From assembly GCF_900199545.1 (NCBI RefSeq), contig NZ_LT962671.1, positions 2,065,415 to 2,129,414 of the forward strand: a stretch of 64,000 nt of DNA, in the 5' to 3' direction. A model generated the notes under the pieces. That model was not told where the DNA came from and did no database searches. It worked only from the letters and a program-made list of their open reading frames with translations. Numbering within the stretch: the stretch's first letter is position 1; the number at the start of each line of letters is the position of its first letter. The position numbers and the translations under genes are program-made. Shown piece after piece: positions 1 to 8,834 of the stretch. Origin of the DNA: Raoultibacter massiliensis. Lineage in GTDB: Bacteria; Actinomycetota; Coriobacteriia; Coriobacteriales; Eggerthellaceae.

Positions 1-20
1 CGATCGTCTCACCTCGCTTT

Positions 21-2384
21 CTATTCACCGTCGTGTTTGGCTTCGTAGCTCAGCGCAGCGGGGCTTCCGGCCGTCATGCTTTCGGGTCCACGGCTCGCAG
101 GCGCCACGTATGCCGCTGGATCCGAGTTGCCCGCCTCGTAGCCGTCAACCTTGTATATCTTCGCAAGCACGTTCTTGTACGGCGCGCCGTAGCCGAGCTT
201 GCCGACCTTGTACATCGGGATAAGCTTGTTGACGTTCGATTTCCACGTGCCGAACAGATTCGGGAACTCGCCGTCCTCTTCGGGATACCACCAGCCATGC
301 GTGGCATGGATAACGCGCTCGGGCACCTCGTTGGAGATGCGGGCCCGCTCGACGCACTTGCCCAGCGGATTCTCGATGCACACGAAGTCGCCCGCCTTGA
401 TGCCGTATTTCTCAGCGGTCTTCGGGTTGATGGTGACGAGCGGATCGGGCGTGATGTTTCGCAGCGTGGGCAGCTGACGGTGCTCCGAATGGAACGAGAC
501 GAAGTCGCGGCCGCCGGTGGTGAGCACGAGCGGGTACTCCTCGTACAGATCGGGCGTGCTGTAGGGGCTCATCGCCGGCTCCATGAAGTAGGGAAGCTCG
601 TCCTCGCCGAAGTCGTCGTAGATCGACGAGCACACCTCGATCATACCCGTCGGCGTGTTGAAGCCGGGTTCGCCGTCGGGACGCAGCAGCCCCTTCTCGT
701 ACTTGCGGTACTCGAAGTTCTGCTGATACACGCCCATGTCGCGCAAATCGTTGAAATCCCAATCGTACTGCGTGCGAATCTGCGCGTTGAAGAACTCCTC
801 AGCGGTCTCCCATGGCCACGCCTCGGGGTTGAGGCGCTTGCCCACGAGCATGTCGATCTCGATATCCGACCTCGCCTCGCCGGGATCGAGCGCGGCGTTC
901 ATGGCGCCGAGGAAGTGGGTGTTGCGCCCGAAGTGCGGGAGCACCACGCCATCGTGCTCGGCGAACCCGCTGACCGGCAGCACGAGATCGCACAGGCCCA
1001 TGATGGTGGGCGTCATGAAGCAGTCCTGAGCTGCGTTGAAATCCATCTTCATAAGCGCGTTGTACCAGCGCTCGGGTTCCGCGTACACCGTTGGCGAAAT
1101 CGGGTTGGTCGCGTAGAAGTAAGCCATGTGGAATGCGTAGGGCTCCTCGGTCTCCATGACGGTAAGCACCTCGTCGGGATGAGCGAACGGCCCGCATGCG
1201 TATGCCGGATGGTCCTCTTTCGCGTCGATGCGCTTCGCCATGGTTTCGGGCTCGACGAACTGCGCGGTCTCGAAACGCCACCGTCCCATGAAGCTCGAGG
1301 GCAAAGACAGCGTGATGCCGCCGGGAACGTCCATGTAGCCGCAGATCGCAGCAAGCGCGAGCAGCGATTGGCCCGCCTGCGCGCCGTTCTGCTGCGTGTC
1401 GATGGCAAGTCCCCACATGATCGACGAGGGGGCGTTGGTGGCGAACGCGCGGGCTGCGCCGCGGATCACGTCGGCGGGGACCCAGGTGATCTCTTCTGCC
1501 CACTCGGGCGTTTTGTCGGCCACGCGCTCGGCAAGATCGTCAACCCCGAACACCCAGTTCTCGCAGAACTCGTGGTCGTAGAGGTCCTCGCCCAAAACAA
1601 CGTTGAGCATGGCAAGGCCGATAGCGGCATCGGTGCCGGGGCGCAGCTGCAGGTGGTACTCGGCGCGCGATCCAAGCCAGGTCAGGCGCGGATCGATCAC
1701 GATGAGCTTGGAGCCGCGCTTCATGAGGTCCACGATGGCGTGGCCGTAGAAGCCGTCGGGGTTGGACTGCAGCGGGCTCTTGCCCCAAAGGATGATGTAC
1801 TTCGGCACCTCGTAGCGCGGATCGTCGTAGCGATCCGGGAAATAGGCCGCATAGTCAAGCTCGGGATAGCCCGCGCCCAGAAGGAAGTCGGCAACGACCG
1901 TACGCGGTCCGTAGCACGATCCGCCGCTCATGGAAAACGAGCAGTTCGGCGTCTTGAAGCAGGCCTGGGCCATCGGAGGAGCGTACAGCGTCGCTTCGCG
2001 GCCGGTTCCCTGAAACAGGTAGATGGTCTCGGGGCCGTAATCAGCCCATATCTTGCGAACCTCGGCTTCCAGGATATCGAGCGCCTCGTCCCAGGTGATA
2101 CGCTCCCACGTATCCTTGCCGCGGTCTTCCTTGGCGCGCTTCATGGGGTATTTGATGCGGTCGGGACTTTCAAGGAAGTCTTTCATCGCAAGGCACCGCG
2201 GGCACAGGCGCCCCTGGCTGATCGGGTGGTCGGGGTCGCCCTCGACCTTCACGAACTTGCCGTCCTTGTCGGTGTAGATGAACATCCCGCATCCTACCGG
2301 ATGATCCCCCGGAGGCGACCAACCGCAGGTGCGAACCCTGATCAGCTCCCCCTCGTCACTTTTCCACGTCTGAGCCATTGTCAT
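21..2384 (-). CDS. Molybdopterin-dependent catechol-dehydroxylase-like oxidoreductase A
   Basis: 787 aa member of the DMSO-reductase superfamily. Cys20, Cys32, Cys61 and Cys64 lie where the family binds its [4Fe-4S] cluster, but the spacing (C-x11-C, then CPRC) is atypical. A Cys in SGGSCYGPR (about residue 155) is a candidate molybdenum ligand. There is no Tat signal, so the enzyme should be cytoplasmic. A strong ribosome site (GGAAGGAG) precedes the ATG. It is the last gene of the minus-strand run after an aromatic-acid-type carrier, and is a near twin of the enzyme at 4273-6633. Soluble molybdoenzymes paired with MFS carriers match the catechol dehydroxylases known from Gordonibacter; acetylene hydratase and pyrogallol transhydroxylase are also relatives. 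The substrate cannot be read from sequence. Confidence 0.85.
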   Translation of the reverse strand: MTMAQTWKSDEGELIRVRTCGWSPPGDHPVGCGMFIYTDKDGKFVKVEGDPDHPISQGRLCPRCLAMKDFLESPDRIKYPMKRAKEDRGKDTWERITWDEALDILEAEVRKIWADYGPETIYLFQGTGREATLYAPPMAQACFKTPNCSFSMSGGSCYGPRTVVADFLLGAGYPELDYAAYFPDRYDDPRYEVPKYIILWGKSPLQSNPDGFYGHAIVDLMKRGSKLIVIDPRLTWLGSRAEYHLQLRPGTDAAIGLAMLNVVLGEDLYDHEFCENWVFGVDDLAERVADKTPEWAEEITWVPADVIRGAARAFATNAPSSIMWGLAIDTQQNGAQAGQSLLALAAICGYMDVPGGITLSLPSSFMGRWRFETAQFVEPETMAKRIDAKEDHPAYACGPFAHPDEVLTVMETEEPYAFHMAYFYATNPISPTVYAEPERWYNALMKMDFNAAQDCFMTPTIMGLCDLVLPVSGFAEHDGVVLPHFGRNTHFLGAMNAALDPGEARSDIEIDMLVGKRLNPEAWPWETAEEFFNAQIRTQYDWDFNDLRDMGVYQQNFEYRKYEKGLLRPDGEPGFNTPTGMIEVCSSIYDDFGEDELPYFMEPAMSPYSTPDLYEEYPLVLTTGGRDFVSFHSEHRQLPTLRNITPDPLVTINPKTAEKYGIKAGDFVCIENPLGKCVERARISNEVPERVIHATHGWWYPEEDGEFPNLFGTWKSNVNKLIPMYKVGKLGYGAPYKNVLAKIYKVDGYEAGNSDPAAYVAPASRGPESMTAGSPAALSYEAKHDGE

Positions 2385-2430
2385 AACCGTACTCCTTCCT
2401 TAGATGTATTTCCCTCTATGCGGCGAATCG

Positions 2431-3777
2431 TCAGGCAGCATTGCCGAGATCTTCCATTGCGACGCCTTTCGTCTCCGTCTTGATAAGCAGCTTCGTAAAA
2501 ATGGCAGCCAGGCAAAGCGGGACGAGAAACACGATGAGAACCGTCGAGAACGTCGATCCCGATTCGAGGGCGCCGCCGATTACCATCGGCGTTATGAACC
2601 CGCCGATTCGGGCAACCGTAGTAACGCACGCCTGCCCCGTCGCCCTGATCTCGGTGGGATACGCCTCGATGGTGATGGGCGCTGGAGACATGTAGGCGTA
2701 GTTGATGGCGAACCCCATGAATATGCACGCCACGATCATCAATCCGCCGAACCCGAACACCGCCGTGAACACAACCGACAACCCGGCGAGAAAGAACGCA
2801 ACGTACGCGCTTCTGATCCTGCCAAGGCGATCGGCTGCGACTCCCGCCACTACCGCGCCAACGCATCCGAGCAGATTCATAAGCGTGGTGTACCCGTAAC
2901 TCGCGCTTACCGAATATCCGCTTTGCAGCAAGATCGTGGGCATCCAGTTCGTCAATCCATACGACAGCGCGCAGGTGGTGAATGCGACCAGCCAAATGCC
3001 CACCGTAACCTTCAGGTACTTCTTCGATACGATCTGACGGAGCTGGCCCGTCGTTTCCGCCTCGGGTATCCGTATCTCGTCAACCGTATAGCCGCCTTCT
3101 TTCGGCGAATCGAGCGTATCGTTGATCCTGTTCACGATCTTGAGCGCCTCTGCCGTCTTGCCTTTGCTCAGCAGCCATTGCACCGATTCGGGCATGATGA
3201 AGTGCATGAGTATCCCGTACAGGAAGGGAAATCCCCCGATGAGATAGCACATGCGCCAGCCGAAGTTCGGAACCACGTACATGGCCGTCAACCCCGCAAG
3301 CACCCACCCGAGCATCATGAATGTCTTGGTCATGGTCACGAACGCGCCGCGATGCTTGGTTGGCGCGTATTCCGAAACGATGGTAACGCTCAAGGGAATG
3401 ACGGCGCCGACTCCGATACCCGACAGTATTCGGCATACGGCAAACGCGTCGTAGGTATGGACGAAAAAGATCGGAACCGTGAGCAGCGCGTATATCATGA
3501 TGCTCACGTTCATCACATGCTTGCGGCCGAACCTGTCGGCAAGGTAGCCCGACAGGAAGCCGCCAATGAGCATTCCCAAGAGGCTGAACGAAGCCAAGCT
3601 GCCGGTGGCGATGAAACCCAACTGCATTTCCTCGGTGATCTGAGGCATCGTAAACGACACGATCATGTAGTCGAATCCGTCGAACACCATCGCCAGCCCG
3701 ACGAAGAGCAGGATCCGAACGGAAAACTTCATACCTCCCGGTTTTTCGATGATGTCTGAAACGTAGACTTTATCCAC
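2431..3777 (-). CDS. MFS transporter, aromatic acid:H+ symporter (AAHS)-like
   Basis: About 448 aa with twelve predicted membrane helices. The first helix carries the DGFDYM motif typical of AAHS carriers such as PcaK, BenK and MhpT; the loop GYLADRFGRK between helices 2 and 3 is the MFS signature. I start it at the GTG at 3777 because AGGGGGA lies just upstream; an in-frame codon at 3813 has no such site. It sits between the ferredoxin gene and molybdoenzyme A, so it probably brings the aromatic substrate of these enzymes into the cell. The exact substrate is unknown. Confidence 0.85.
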   Translation of the reverse strand: MDKVYVSDIIEKPGGMKFSVRILLFVGLAMVFDGFDYMIVSFTMPQITEEMQLGFIATGSLASFSLLGMLIGGFLSGYLADRFGRKHVMNVSIMIYALLTVPIFFVHTYDAFAVCRILSGIGVGAVIPLSVTIVSEYAPTKHRGAFVTMTKTFMMLGWVLAGLTAMYVVPNFGWRMCYLIGGFPFLYGILMHFIMPESVQWLLSKGKTAEALKIVNRINDTLDSPKEGGYTVDEIRIPEAETTGQLRQIVSKKYLKVTVGIWLVAFTTCALSYGLTNWMPTILLQSGYSVSASYGYTTLMNLLGCVGAVVAGVAADRLGRIRSAYVAFFLAGLSVVFTAVFGFGGLMIVACIFMGFAINYAYMSPAPITIEAYPTEIRATGQACVTTVARIGGFITPMVIGGALESGSTFSTVLIVFLVPLCLAAIFTKLLIKTETKGVAMEDLGNAA

Positions 3778-3832
3778 AACAGAATCCCCCTTATTCCCAG
3801 CAACAACCAGCAATCGGCCCGAGGTTTCTCCT

Positions 3833-3908
3833 TGCTCGGGCGGTGCGCCGCAGCTCGACCGGTCGGTCGGCCAAGCTGCGGTCTTTTCGCACCGCCCTAC
3901 CGCGAGCA
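3833..3908 (-). promoter_or_regulatory. Large intercistronic stem-loop between ferredoxin and MFS genes
   Basis: Nested inverted repeat: TGCTCG...GGCGGTGCG pairs with CGCACCGCC...CGAGCA, and inside it CCGCAGCT pairs with AGCTGCGG. It lies wholly between two genes of the same orientation and has no T-tract, so an RNA stability or partial-attenuation element is more likely than a simple terminator. Confidence 0.55.
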
Positions 3909-3921
3909 GGTTCGTCGAACC

Positions 3922-4257
3922 TTACGGCACGAAGCAGGTGACCCCGTCCCCGAGCTCCGCCATGCGGGCGGGCACGTCCTCCAGGGGCACGGCCTCCATG
4001 CACTTGGCGAGGCAGTGGTGGGCGCATGCGGGCTTGAGGCCCTCCTCGAGCCTCGAGGCGCACAGGTCGCACAGCGACGAGGGGACGGGCACGTAGTTCC
4101 AGTACCATTCCCCCGCCAGCCTCTCGGGGCCGAACTCGGCGAGCCTGATGCCCCACTCGTCCTGCGACTCGATGCCCTTCTCCTGGCGGCAGGCCACCTC
4201 GCAGCTGTGGCAGCCGGTGCAGTACTTGTAGTCTATGAGCAGCGCGTGCTTCTTCAT
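3922..4257 (-). CDS. Small 2x[4Fe-4S] ferredoxin-like electron-transfer subunit
   Basis: 111 aa. First cluster ligands: Cys13, 16, 19 and 23 (CTGCHSCEVAC). Second: Cys63, 66, 78 and 82 (CxxC-x11-CxxxC). This resembles a shortened DmsB/HybA-type subunit, which normally carries four clusters in about 200 aa. No signal peptide and no NrfD-type membrane anchor lies nearby, so it probably forms a soluble complex with molybdoenzyme B, whose gene ends 15 bp upstream, and possibly also serves enzyme A. The electron donor is unknown; reduced ferredoxin or NADPH are options. Confidence 0.85.
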   Translation of the reverse strand: MKKHALLIDYKYCTGCHSCEVACRQEKGIESQDEWGIRLAEFGPERLAGEWYWNYVPVPSSLCDLCASRLEEGLKPACAHHCLAKCMEAVPLEDVPARMAELGDGVTCFVP

Positions 4258-4272
4258 TTCGTCACCCCGTCC

Positions 4273-6633
4273 TTAATCCTGGTGAATAGATTCGTAGCTC
4301 ATGGGCTGAGGCGCCCCGTTCGTCATGCTTTCGGGTCCACGGCTATCGCGCGGCACGTACGACTCGGGAATCTCCTTTGCGGCATCGTAGCCGTCAACCT
4401 TGTATATCTTCGCAAGCACGTTCTTGTACGGTGCGCCGTACCCCGTTACGCCAACCTTGTACATGGGGATGAGGCGGTTGATGTTCGACTTCCATACCCC
4501 GTACAGATCGGGATACTCGGGGTCGTCCTCCGGATACCACCAGCCGTGCTCCGCGTGTATGACGCGCTCCGACACCTCGTTCGATACGCGGGCCCGCTCG
4601 ACGCACTTGCCCAACGGGTTCTCGATGCACACGAAGTCGCCGTCTTTGATGCCGTATTTCTCGGCGGTCTTCGGGTTGATGGTGACGAGCGGATCAGGAT
4701 GAAGCGAGCGCAGCGAGGGAATCTGACGGTGCTCGGAATGGAACGAGACGAAGCTGCGTCCCCCCGTGGTGAGCACGAGCGGGTACTCCTCGTACAGGTC
4801 GGGCGTGCTGTAGGGACTCATCGCAGGCTCCATGAAGTACGGCAGGCCGTCCTCGCCGAAGTCGTCGTAGATCGAAGAGCTCACCTCGATCAATCCGGTC
4901 GGCGTGTTGAAGCCGGGCTCTCCGTCGGGGCGCAGCATGCCCTTCTCGTACTTGCGGTATTCGAACGGCTGTTGGAACGCCCCGAATTCGCGAAGCTCGT
5001 TGAAGCCCCATTCGTACTGGGTATGGATCTGGGCGTCGAAGAACTCTTCGACGGAATCCCACGGCCACGCCTCGGGATTGAGGCGCTTGCCCACGAGCAT
5101 GTCGATCTCAAGGTCGGATTTAGCCTCGCCGGGATCCACAGCCGCGTTCATGGCGCCGAGGAAGTGGGTGTTGCGCCCGAAGTGCGGGAGCACGAAACCA
5201 TCATGCTCGGGGAAGAAGCTGACGGGAAGCACCAGATCGCACAGGCCCATGATGGTGGGCGTCATGAAGCAGTCCTGAGCCGCGTTGAAATCCATCTTCA
5301 TGATGCCGTTGTACCAGCGCTCGGGCTCCGCATAGCAGGTAGGCGAAATGGGATTCGACGCGTAGAAGTAGAACATATGGAACGCGTAGGGCTCTTCTGT
5401 CTCGAGCGTGGTAAGCACCGAATCGGGATGAGCGTACGGACCTGTCGCATAGGCTGGATGATCGTCCTTCGCGTCGATGCGCTTCTTCTCCGTCTCCTTC
5501 CCGACGAACTGCATGGTCTCGTAGGTCCAGCGTCCCAAGAAGCTCGAGGGCAAGGCAAGCGTGATGCCGCCGGGCACGTCCATGTATCCGCAGATGGCTC
5601 CGATCGACAGAAGAACCTGCCCCGCCTGCGCGCCGTTCTGCTGCGTGTCGATGGCAAGGCCCCACATGATCGACGAGGGGGCGTTGGTGGCGAAGGCGCG
5701 CGCCGCGCCGCGGATGACGTCGGCGGGGACCCAGGTGATGCCCTCGGCCCACTCGGGCGTCGTGTCCTTCACGCGCTCGGCCAGCTCGTCGAGGCCGAAC
5801 ACCCATTCGTCGCAAAATGCATGATCGTAGAGATCTTCGCCGATGATCACGTTGAGCATGGCCAACCCGATTGCCGCGTCGGTGCCCGGGCGCAGCTGCA
5901 GGTGGTACTCGGCGCGCGATGCGAGCCAGGTCAGGCGCGGATCGATCACGATGAGCTTGGAGCCGCGCTTCATGAGGTCCACGATGGCGTGGCCGTAGAA
6001 GCCGTCGGGGTTGGACTGCAGCGGGCTCTTGCCCCAAAGTATGATGTACTTCGGCACCTCGTAGCGCGGATCGTCGTAGCGCTCGGGGAAGAACGCGGCG
6101 TAATCGAGCTCGGGATAGCCCGCGCCCAGCAAAAAGTCACCGATAACGGTACGCGGCCCATAGCAGGAGGCGCCGGACATCATGAACGCGTTGTTAGGCG
6201 TCTTGAATACGGCCTGCGCCATGGGAGGAGCGTATTCGGTTGCCTCGCGTCCGGTTCCCTTCGAAAGAAAGATCGCTTCGGGTCCGTAGGTATCCCATAT
6301 CTTGCGAACCTCGGTTTCGAGGATGTCGAGCGCCTCATCCCAGGTGATGCGCTCCCACGTATCCTTGCCGCGGTCTTCCTTGGCGCGCTTCATGGGGTAC
6401 TTGATGCGGTCGGGATGCTGCAAGAACTCCCCCATCGCAAGGCACCGCGGGCACAGGCGCCCCTGGCTGATCGGGTGGTCTGGGTCGCCCTCGACCTTGA
6501 CGAACTTGCCGTCCTTGTCGGTGTAGATGAACATGCCGCATCCCACCGGATGGCACCCCGGAGGCGACCAACCGCACGTACGGGTGCGGATGAGCTCGCC
6601 TTCGTCGACCTTCCATTCTTTATCCATAGTCAT
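4273..6633 (-). CDS. Molybdopterin-dependent catechol-dehydroxylase-like oxidoreductase B
   Basis: 786 aa, same family and architecture as the 21-2384 product: identical Cys pattern near the N-terminus (C-x11-C and CPRC) and SGASCYGPR as the candidate molybdenum-ligand loop. The start at 6633 has GGAAGGAA six bases upstream; the frame is open for another 50 codons but those residues do not match the paralogue. Long stretches are identical to enzyme A at protein and even DNA level (for example 6300-6400 against 2055-2160). Differences cluster in the middle and in the 180-200 and 375-395 regions, which could reflect a different substrate. The ferredoxin gene follows directly. Confidence 0.85.
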   Translation of the reverse strand: MTMDKEWKVDEGELIRTRTCGWSPPGCHPVGCGMFIYTDKDGKFVKVEGDPDHPISQGRLCPRCLAMGEFLQHPDRIKYPMKRAKEDRGKDTWERITWDEALDILETEVRKIWDTYGPEAIFLSKGTGREATEYAPPMAQAVFKTPNNAFMMSGASCYGPRTVIGDFLLGAGYPELDYAAFFPERYDDPRYEVPKYIILWGKSPLQSNPDGFYGHAIVDLMKRGSKLIVIDPRLTWLASRAEYHLQLRPGTDAAIGLAMLNVIIGEDLYDHAFCDEWVFGLDELAERVKDTTPEWAEGITWVPADVIRGAARAFATNAPSSIMWGLAIDTQQNGAQAGQVLLSIGAICGYMDVPGGITLALPSSFLGRWTYETMQFVGKETEKKRIDAKDDHPAYATGPYAHPDSVLTTLETEEPYAFHMFYFYASNPISPTCYAEPERWYNGIMKMDFNAAQDCFMTPTIMGLCDLVLPVSFFPEHDGFVLPHFGRNTHFLGAMNAAVDPGEAKSDLEIDMLVGKRLNPEAWPWDSVEEFFDAQIHTQYEWGFNELREFGAFQQPFEYRKYEKGMLRPDGEPGFNTPTGLIEVSSSIYDDFGEDGLPYFMEPAMSPYSTPDLYEEYPLVLTTGGRSFVSFHSEHRQIPSLRSLHPDPLVTINPKTAEKYGIKDGDFVCIENPLGKCVERARVSNEVSERVIHAEHGWWYPEDDPEYPDLYGVWKSNINRLIPMYKVGVTGYGAPYKNVLAKIYKVDGYDAAKEIPESYVPRDSRGPESMTNGAPQPMSYESIHQD

Positions 6634-6668
6634 TGGTATTCCTTCCCGCTCGTCTTCTTCGCTAAACT

Positions 6669-6746
6669 GCACCAGCTTCTGCGCTCGGATTTCGCGGGCG
6701 CCTTCGCCACGAGAACTGAGCTTCCCCTGCGTGCAGAAGCTGGTGC
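6669..6746. promoter_or_regulatory. 14-bp inverted repeat upstream of molybdoenzyme B
   Basis: GCACCAGCTTCTGC (6669-6682) is repeated perfectly inverted as GCAGAAGCTGGTGC (6733-6746) with a 50-base loop. It lies between the zinc-ribbon gene and the molybdoenzyme gene. It could loop the leader RNA or bind a dimeric regulator. No T-tract follows. Confidence 0.5.
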
Positions 6747-6802
6747 GCTTCCCTTTTGGCGGATCGCTCGCGATCCTTGCCATCGGTTTTGCGTCGATGC
6801 CG

Positions 6803-6994
6803 TCAGCTTTCGTTACGCGCCTTCGACCGCTCTTCCCAATCTCTGATTGCCGCGTCCTTCATTTCTTCCGTCAGAGGCTTTCCGCATCGCTTGCACGCCT
6901 TGAAGACAAGCATGTTCTTGTGTCCGCAATCAGGGCAGTAGACAAACTTGGGTTTGCAGTTGTCGCAGGTTACCCGACAGCTTCCGAAGCACAT
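6803..6994 (-). CDS. Small multi-Cys zinc-ribbon protein (MCF family)
   Basis: 63 aa with nine cysteines, starting MCFGSCRVTCDNC and containing two CxxC knuckles (CPDCG and CKRCG) typical of a zinc ribbon or rubredoxin-like fold. No signal peptide. It begins MCF like the zinc-ribbon proteins at 7007 and 10775 and is read in the same direction between the MFS gene and molybdoenzyme B, so co-transcription is likely. A metal-binding chaperone or assembly role for the molybdoenzyme is a guess. Confidence 0.7.
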   Translation of the reverse strand: MCFGSCRVTCDNCKPKFVYCPDCGHKNMLVFKACKRCGKPLTEEMKDAAIRDWEERSKARNES

Positions 6995-7006
6995 GGCAAA
7001 CTCGGA

Positions 7007-7258
7007 TCACTGCTGGGTCGGAGGCTTCGGCGCCGTTGGCGCTCCGGGGGCCTTCGGGGCGCTCGGGGCCGCCTGGGGAGCGCTCGGAGCCGGTGCCGCG
7101 CCGCTGGCAGCAGGCGCCAAGGATGCCGGGTCGATCCCCTCGAGGCTCGTTTTGCAGAACGGGCACTTTTTGGGAAGCAGGCCCTGCGTCACGTTGATTT
7201 TCTTACCGCAATTCGGGCAAGCCGCGCCCGCATTCGCTTCTGCTGGTCTAAAACACAT
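7007..7258 (-). CDS. Small zinc-ribbon protein with Ala/Pro-rich tail (MCF family)
   Basis: 83 aa. The N-terminal half starts MCFRPAEANAG and holds two CxxC knuckles (CPNCG, CPFCK), a treble-clef or zinc-ribbon pattern. The C-terminal 35 residues are a low-complexity Ala-Pro-Lys tail. The same layout (MCFRP start, one ribbon, Pro-rich tail) recurs at 10775-11011. It ends 12 bp before the next zinc-ribbon gene. Function unknown; the repeated pairing with this island suggests a dedicated accessory role. Confidence 0.7.
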   Translation of the reverse strand: MCFRPAEANAGAACPNCGKKINVTQGLLPKKCPFCKTSLEGIDPASLAPAASGAAPAPSAPQAAPSAPKAPGAPTAPKPPTQQ

Positions 7259-7281
7259 GATTGAATCCTCTCGTAAATGCC

Positions 7282-8553
7282 TTATGCCGTAATGCCCTTG
7301 CCCTCGCCGTCGCCCTCAACGGCAGCCTTGTTCTTCACGAGCTTCTTCCCCTGATCGGGAAGCACGAACAGAAGGATGCCGCCGACGACCACGAAGACAG
7401 TGGCGATCAAGAAAATGGTCGGGAACGTTTCGGGGCTTGCGCCGCCAGCCAAGGGAATGGTTACGTTCGTAAGGAAGACCGATGCTCCTATGAGAACGAA
7501 CGTCTGAACCAAACCGCCCGCTGTAGCGGCCTTCTCGCGACCGAAGATCATAACCGGATAGGTGAAGATGATCGCGAGAAGGTATCCGAGGCAGAACCCG
7601 CCGCAGAAATACACGCCGTACATGATCGGGCCAGCCGGCATCTGCCAGCCAAAGTAGATGACAAGCGCCGTAATCACCGTGTACACCACAATGATGGGAC
7701 GGAACTTCTTGATGGCCCGAACGATGATGGGAGATACAACCGAACCGACGCCCATGCCGATAGTGAGCGCGGTGATCATCGCGCCCGATTCAACTGGAGA
7801 CATTCCGCGCAAAGCCTGGAGAGCTGCCGTCGAGAACGCCATCACCGGAACCTGGGCAGCCATGCAAAACATCGCCGCGCCGCAGCACACCCAAGCCCAG
7901 GGGCTTTTCAGAACGTCGACGAGAACCTTCAGAACCTTGCCGGAATCCTCGGTTTTCGCAGCATCCTCGGCCGCCGCGATCTCGTCCGAGCGCTCTTTGC
8001 CGAACAAAAGCCAACCGAAGAAGAAAACCGCAGCGATAACGGCCGTAACGACAAAGGCGAACTCGACGGAAGGCATGAGCGATGTCAGGCCTACGCCCAG
8101 CGTGTTGGCCACAGGCGTCGTCGTGGTCGCGATACCCACGGCAAGCGCTATCGTTGCCGGAGGGAACCAACCACCGAGGATCTTCGCGCGATTGACAGCC
8201 ATGAACATGCCGGTGAAACCGCAGAACATGTTCGATATGTACTGCGCCTCGAACGAGAAAGCGAAGATACGGCAAACGGCGGCGATGAACACCATGGCGG
8301 CAGCGATCAAGACTATTTTGCGCGTGCCGATCTTATCGGAGAGAATACCCGAGACAAACGCAAAGAAAATGCCGATGAACTGGGAAGAAGAGTAAATTGC
8401 CGCATATTGCTCGGCAGAAAAGCCATAGTGCTCCATGAACTGGGTCGACATGCCCGCAAGCTGGTTTTGGGCATATGACGCGATGAACACGCCGAGCCAA
8501 ACCAGGATAAGGACGATGGCGGCCTGCATTTTGCTGTTCTTCAGAGTGAACAT
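7282..8553 (-). CDS. MFS transporter (OFA/OxlT-like)
   Basis: About 423 aa with twelve predicted membrane helices and the MFS loop GILSDKIGTRK between helices 2 and 3. The overall pattern resembles the oxalate/formate antiporter-like family rather than the AAHS type seen at 2431. The start at 8553 has AAAGGGGG seven bases upstream; the frame runs 45 codons further but without support. It heads the minus-strand gene run toward the molybdoenzymes and may import a substrate or exchange it for its product. Confidence 0.8.
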   Translation of the reverse strand: MFTLKNSKMQAAIVLILVWLGVFIASYAQNQLAGMSTQFMEHYGFSAEQYAAIYSSSQFIGIFFAFVSGILSDKIGTRKIVLIAAAMVFIAAVCRIFAFSFEAQYISNMFCGFTGMFMAVNRAKILGGWFPPATIALAVGIATTTTPVANTLGVGLTSLMPSVEFAFVVTAVIAAVFFFGWLLFGKERSDEIAAAEDAAKTEDSGKVLKVLVDVLKSPWAWVCCGAAMFCMAAQVPVMAFSTAALQALRGMSPVESGAMITALTIGMGVGSVVSPIIVRAIKKFRPIIVVYTVITALVIYFGWQMPAGPIMYGVYFCGGFCLGYLLAIIFTYPVMIFGREKAATAGGLVQTFVLIGASVFLTNVTIPLAGGASPETFPTIFLIATVFVVVGGILLFVLPDQGKKLVKNKAAVEGDGEGKGITA

Positions 8554-8574
8554 ACACAACCCCCTTTGTTGTGT
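8554..8574 (-). promoter_or_regulatory. Hairpin presenting the ribosome site of the 7282-8553 gene
   Basis: ACACAAC and GTTGTGT form a perfect 7-bp stem whose 7-base loop on the minus strand is AAAGGGG, the ribosome-binding sequence itself. The start codon follows directly. It could modulate translation. Confidence 0.45.
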
Positions 8575-8623
8575 GAGGCATGCAGCCGCATGCGCACATG
8601 CGTTCGACTGCATATCGATTCTA

Positions 8624-8639
8624 ATTATAGAAGATCTTC
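8624..8639 (-). promoter_or_regulatory. Probable promoter -10 and operator palindrome for the transporter/molybdoenzyme genes
   Basis: On the minus strand TATAAT (8629-8624) follows directly after the 10-bp palindrome GAAGATCTTC (8639-8630). No convincing -35 was found, which fits activator dependence. The PucR-type regulator gene ends 195 bp upstream and is the obvious candidate to bind here. Confidence 0.4.
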
Positions 8640-8834
8640 CATGGTTATTGCGTGCAGCATACGCAGCCGGCCAGCTCAGAAATGCCAATCGCCTTCTGCC
8701 GAAACACCCGACAGGGGGCCGATTCGCTTCCTCGTCTACACGCTACGCATTGTATGAAACGAACCCGAGTACGTTCATCGGCTGAGATCACAAAATAAGG
8801 GGCGATATTTGTAGAACAGGCTGAAACACCAGCT

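Noticed and set aside
21..2384. Formate dehydrogenase or DMSO reductase
   Set aside because: No Tat signal, no NrfD-type anchor and the Cys pattern differ from those families; gene context with aromatic carrier fits better.
33..6846. Very long plus-strand open frames (816 and 1004 codons) across both molybdoenzyme genes
   Set aside because: They are antisense shadows caused by high G+C codon bias; no ribosome site, no family, composition full of Arg/His/Val unlike protein.
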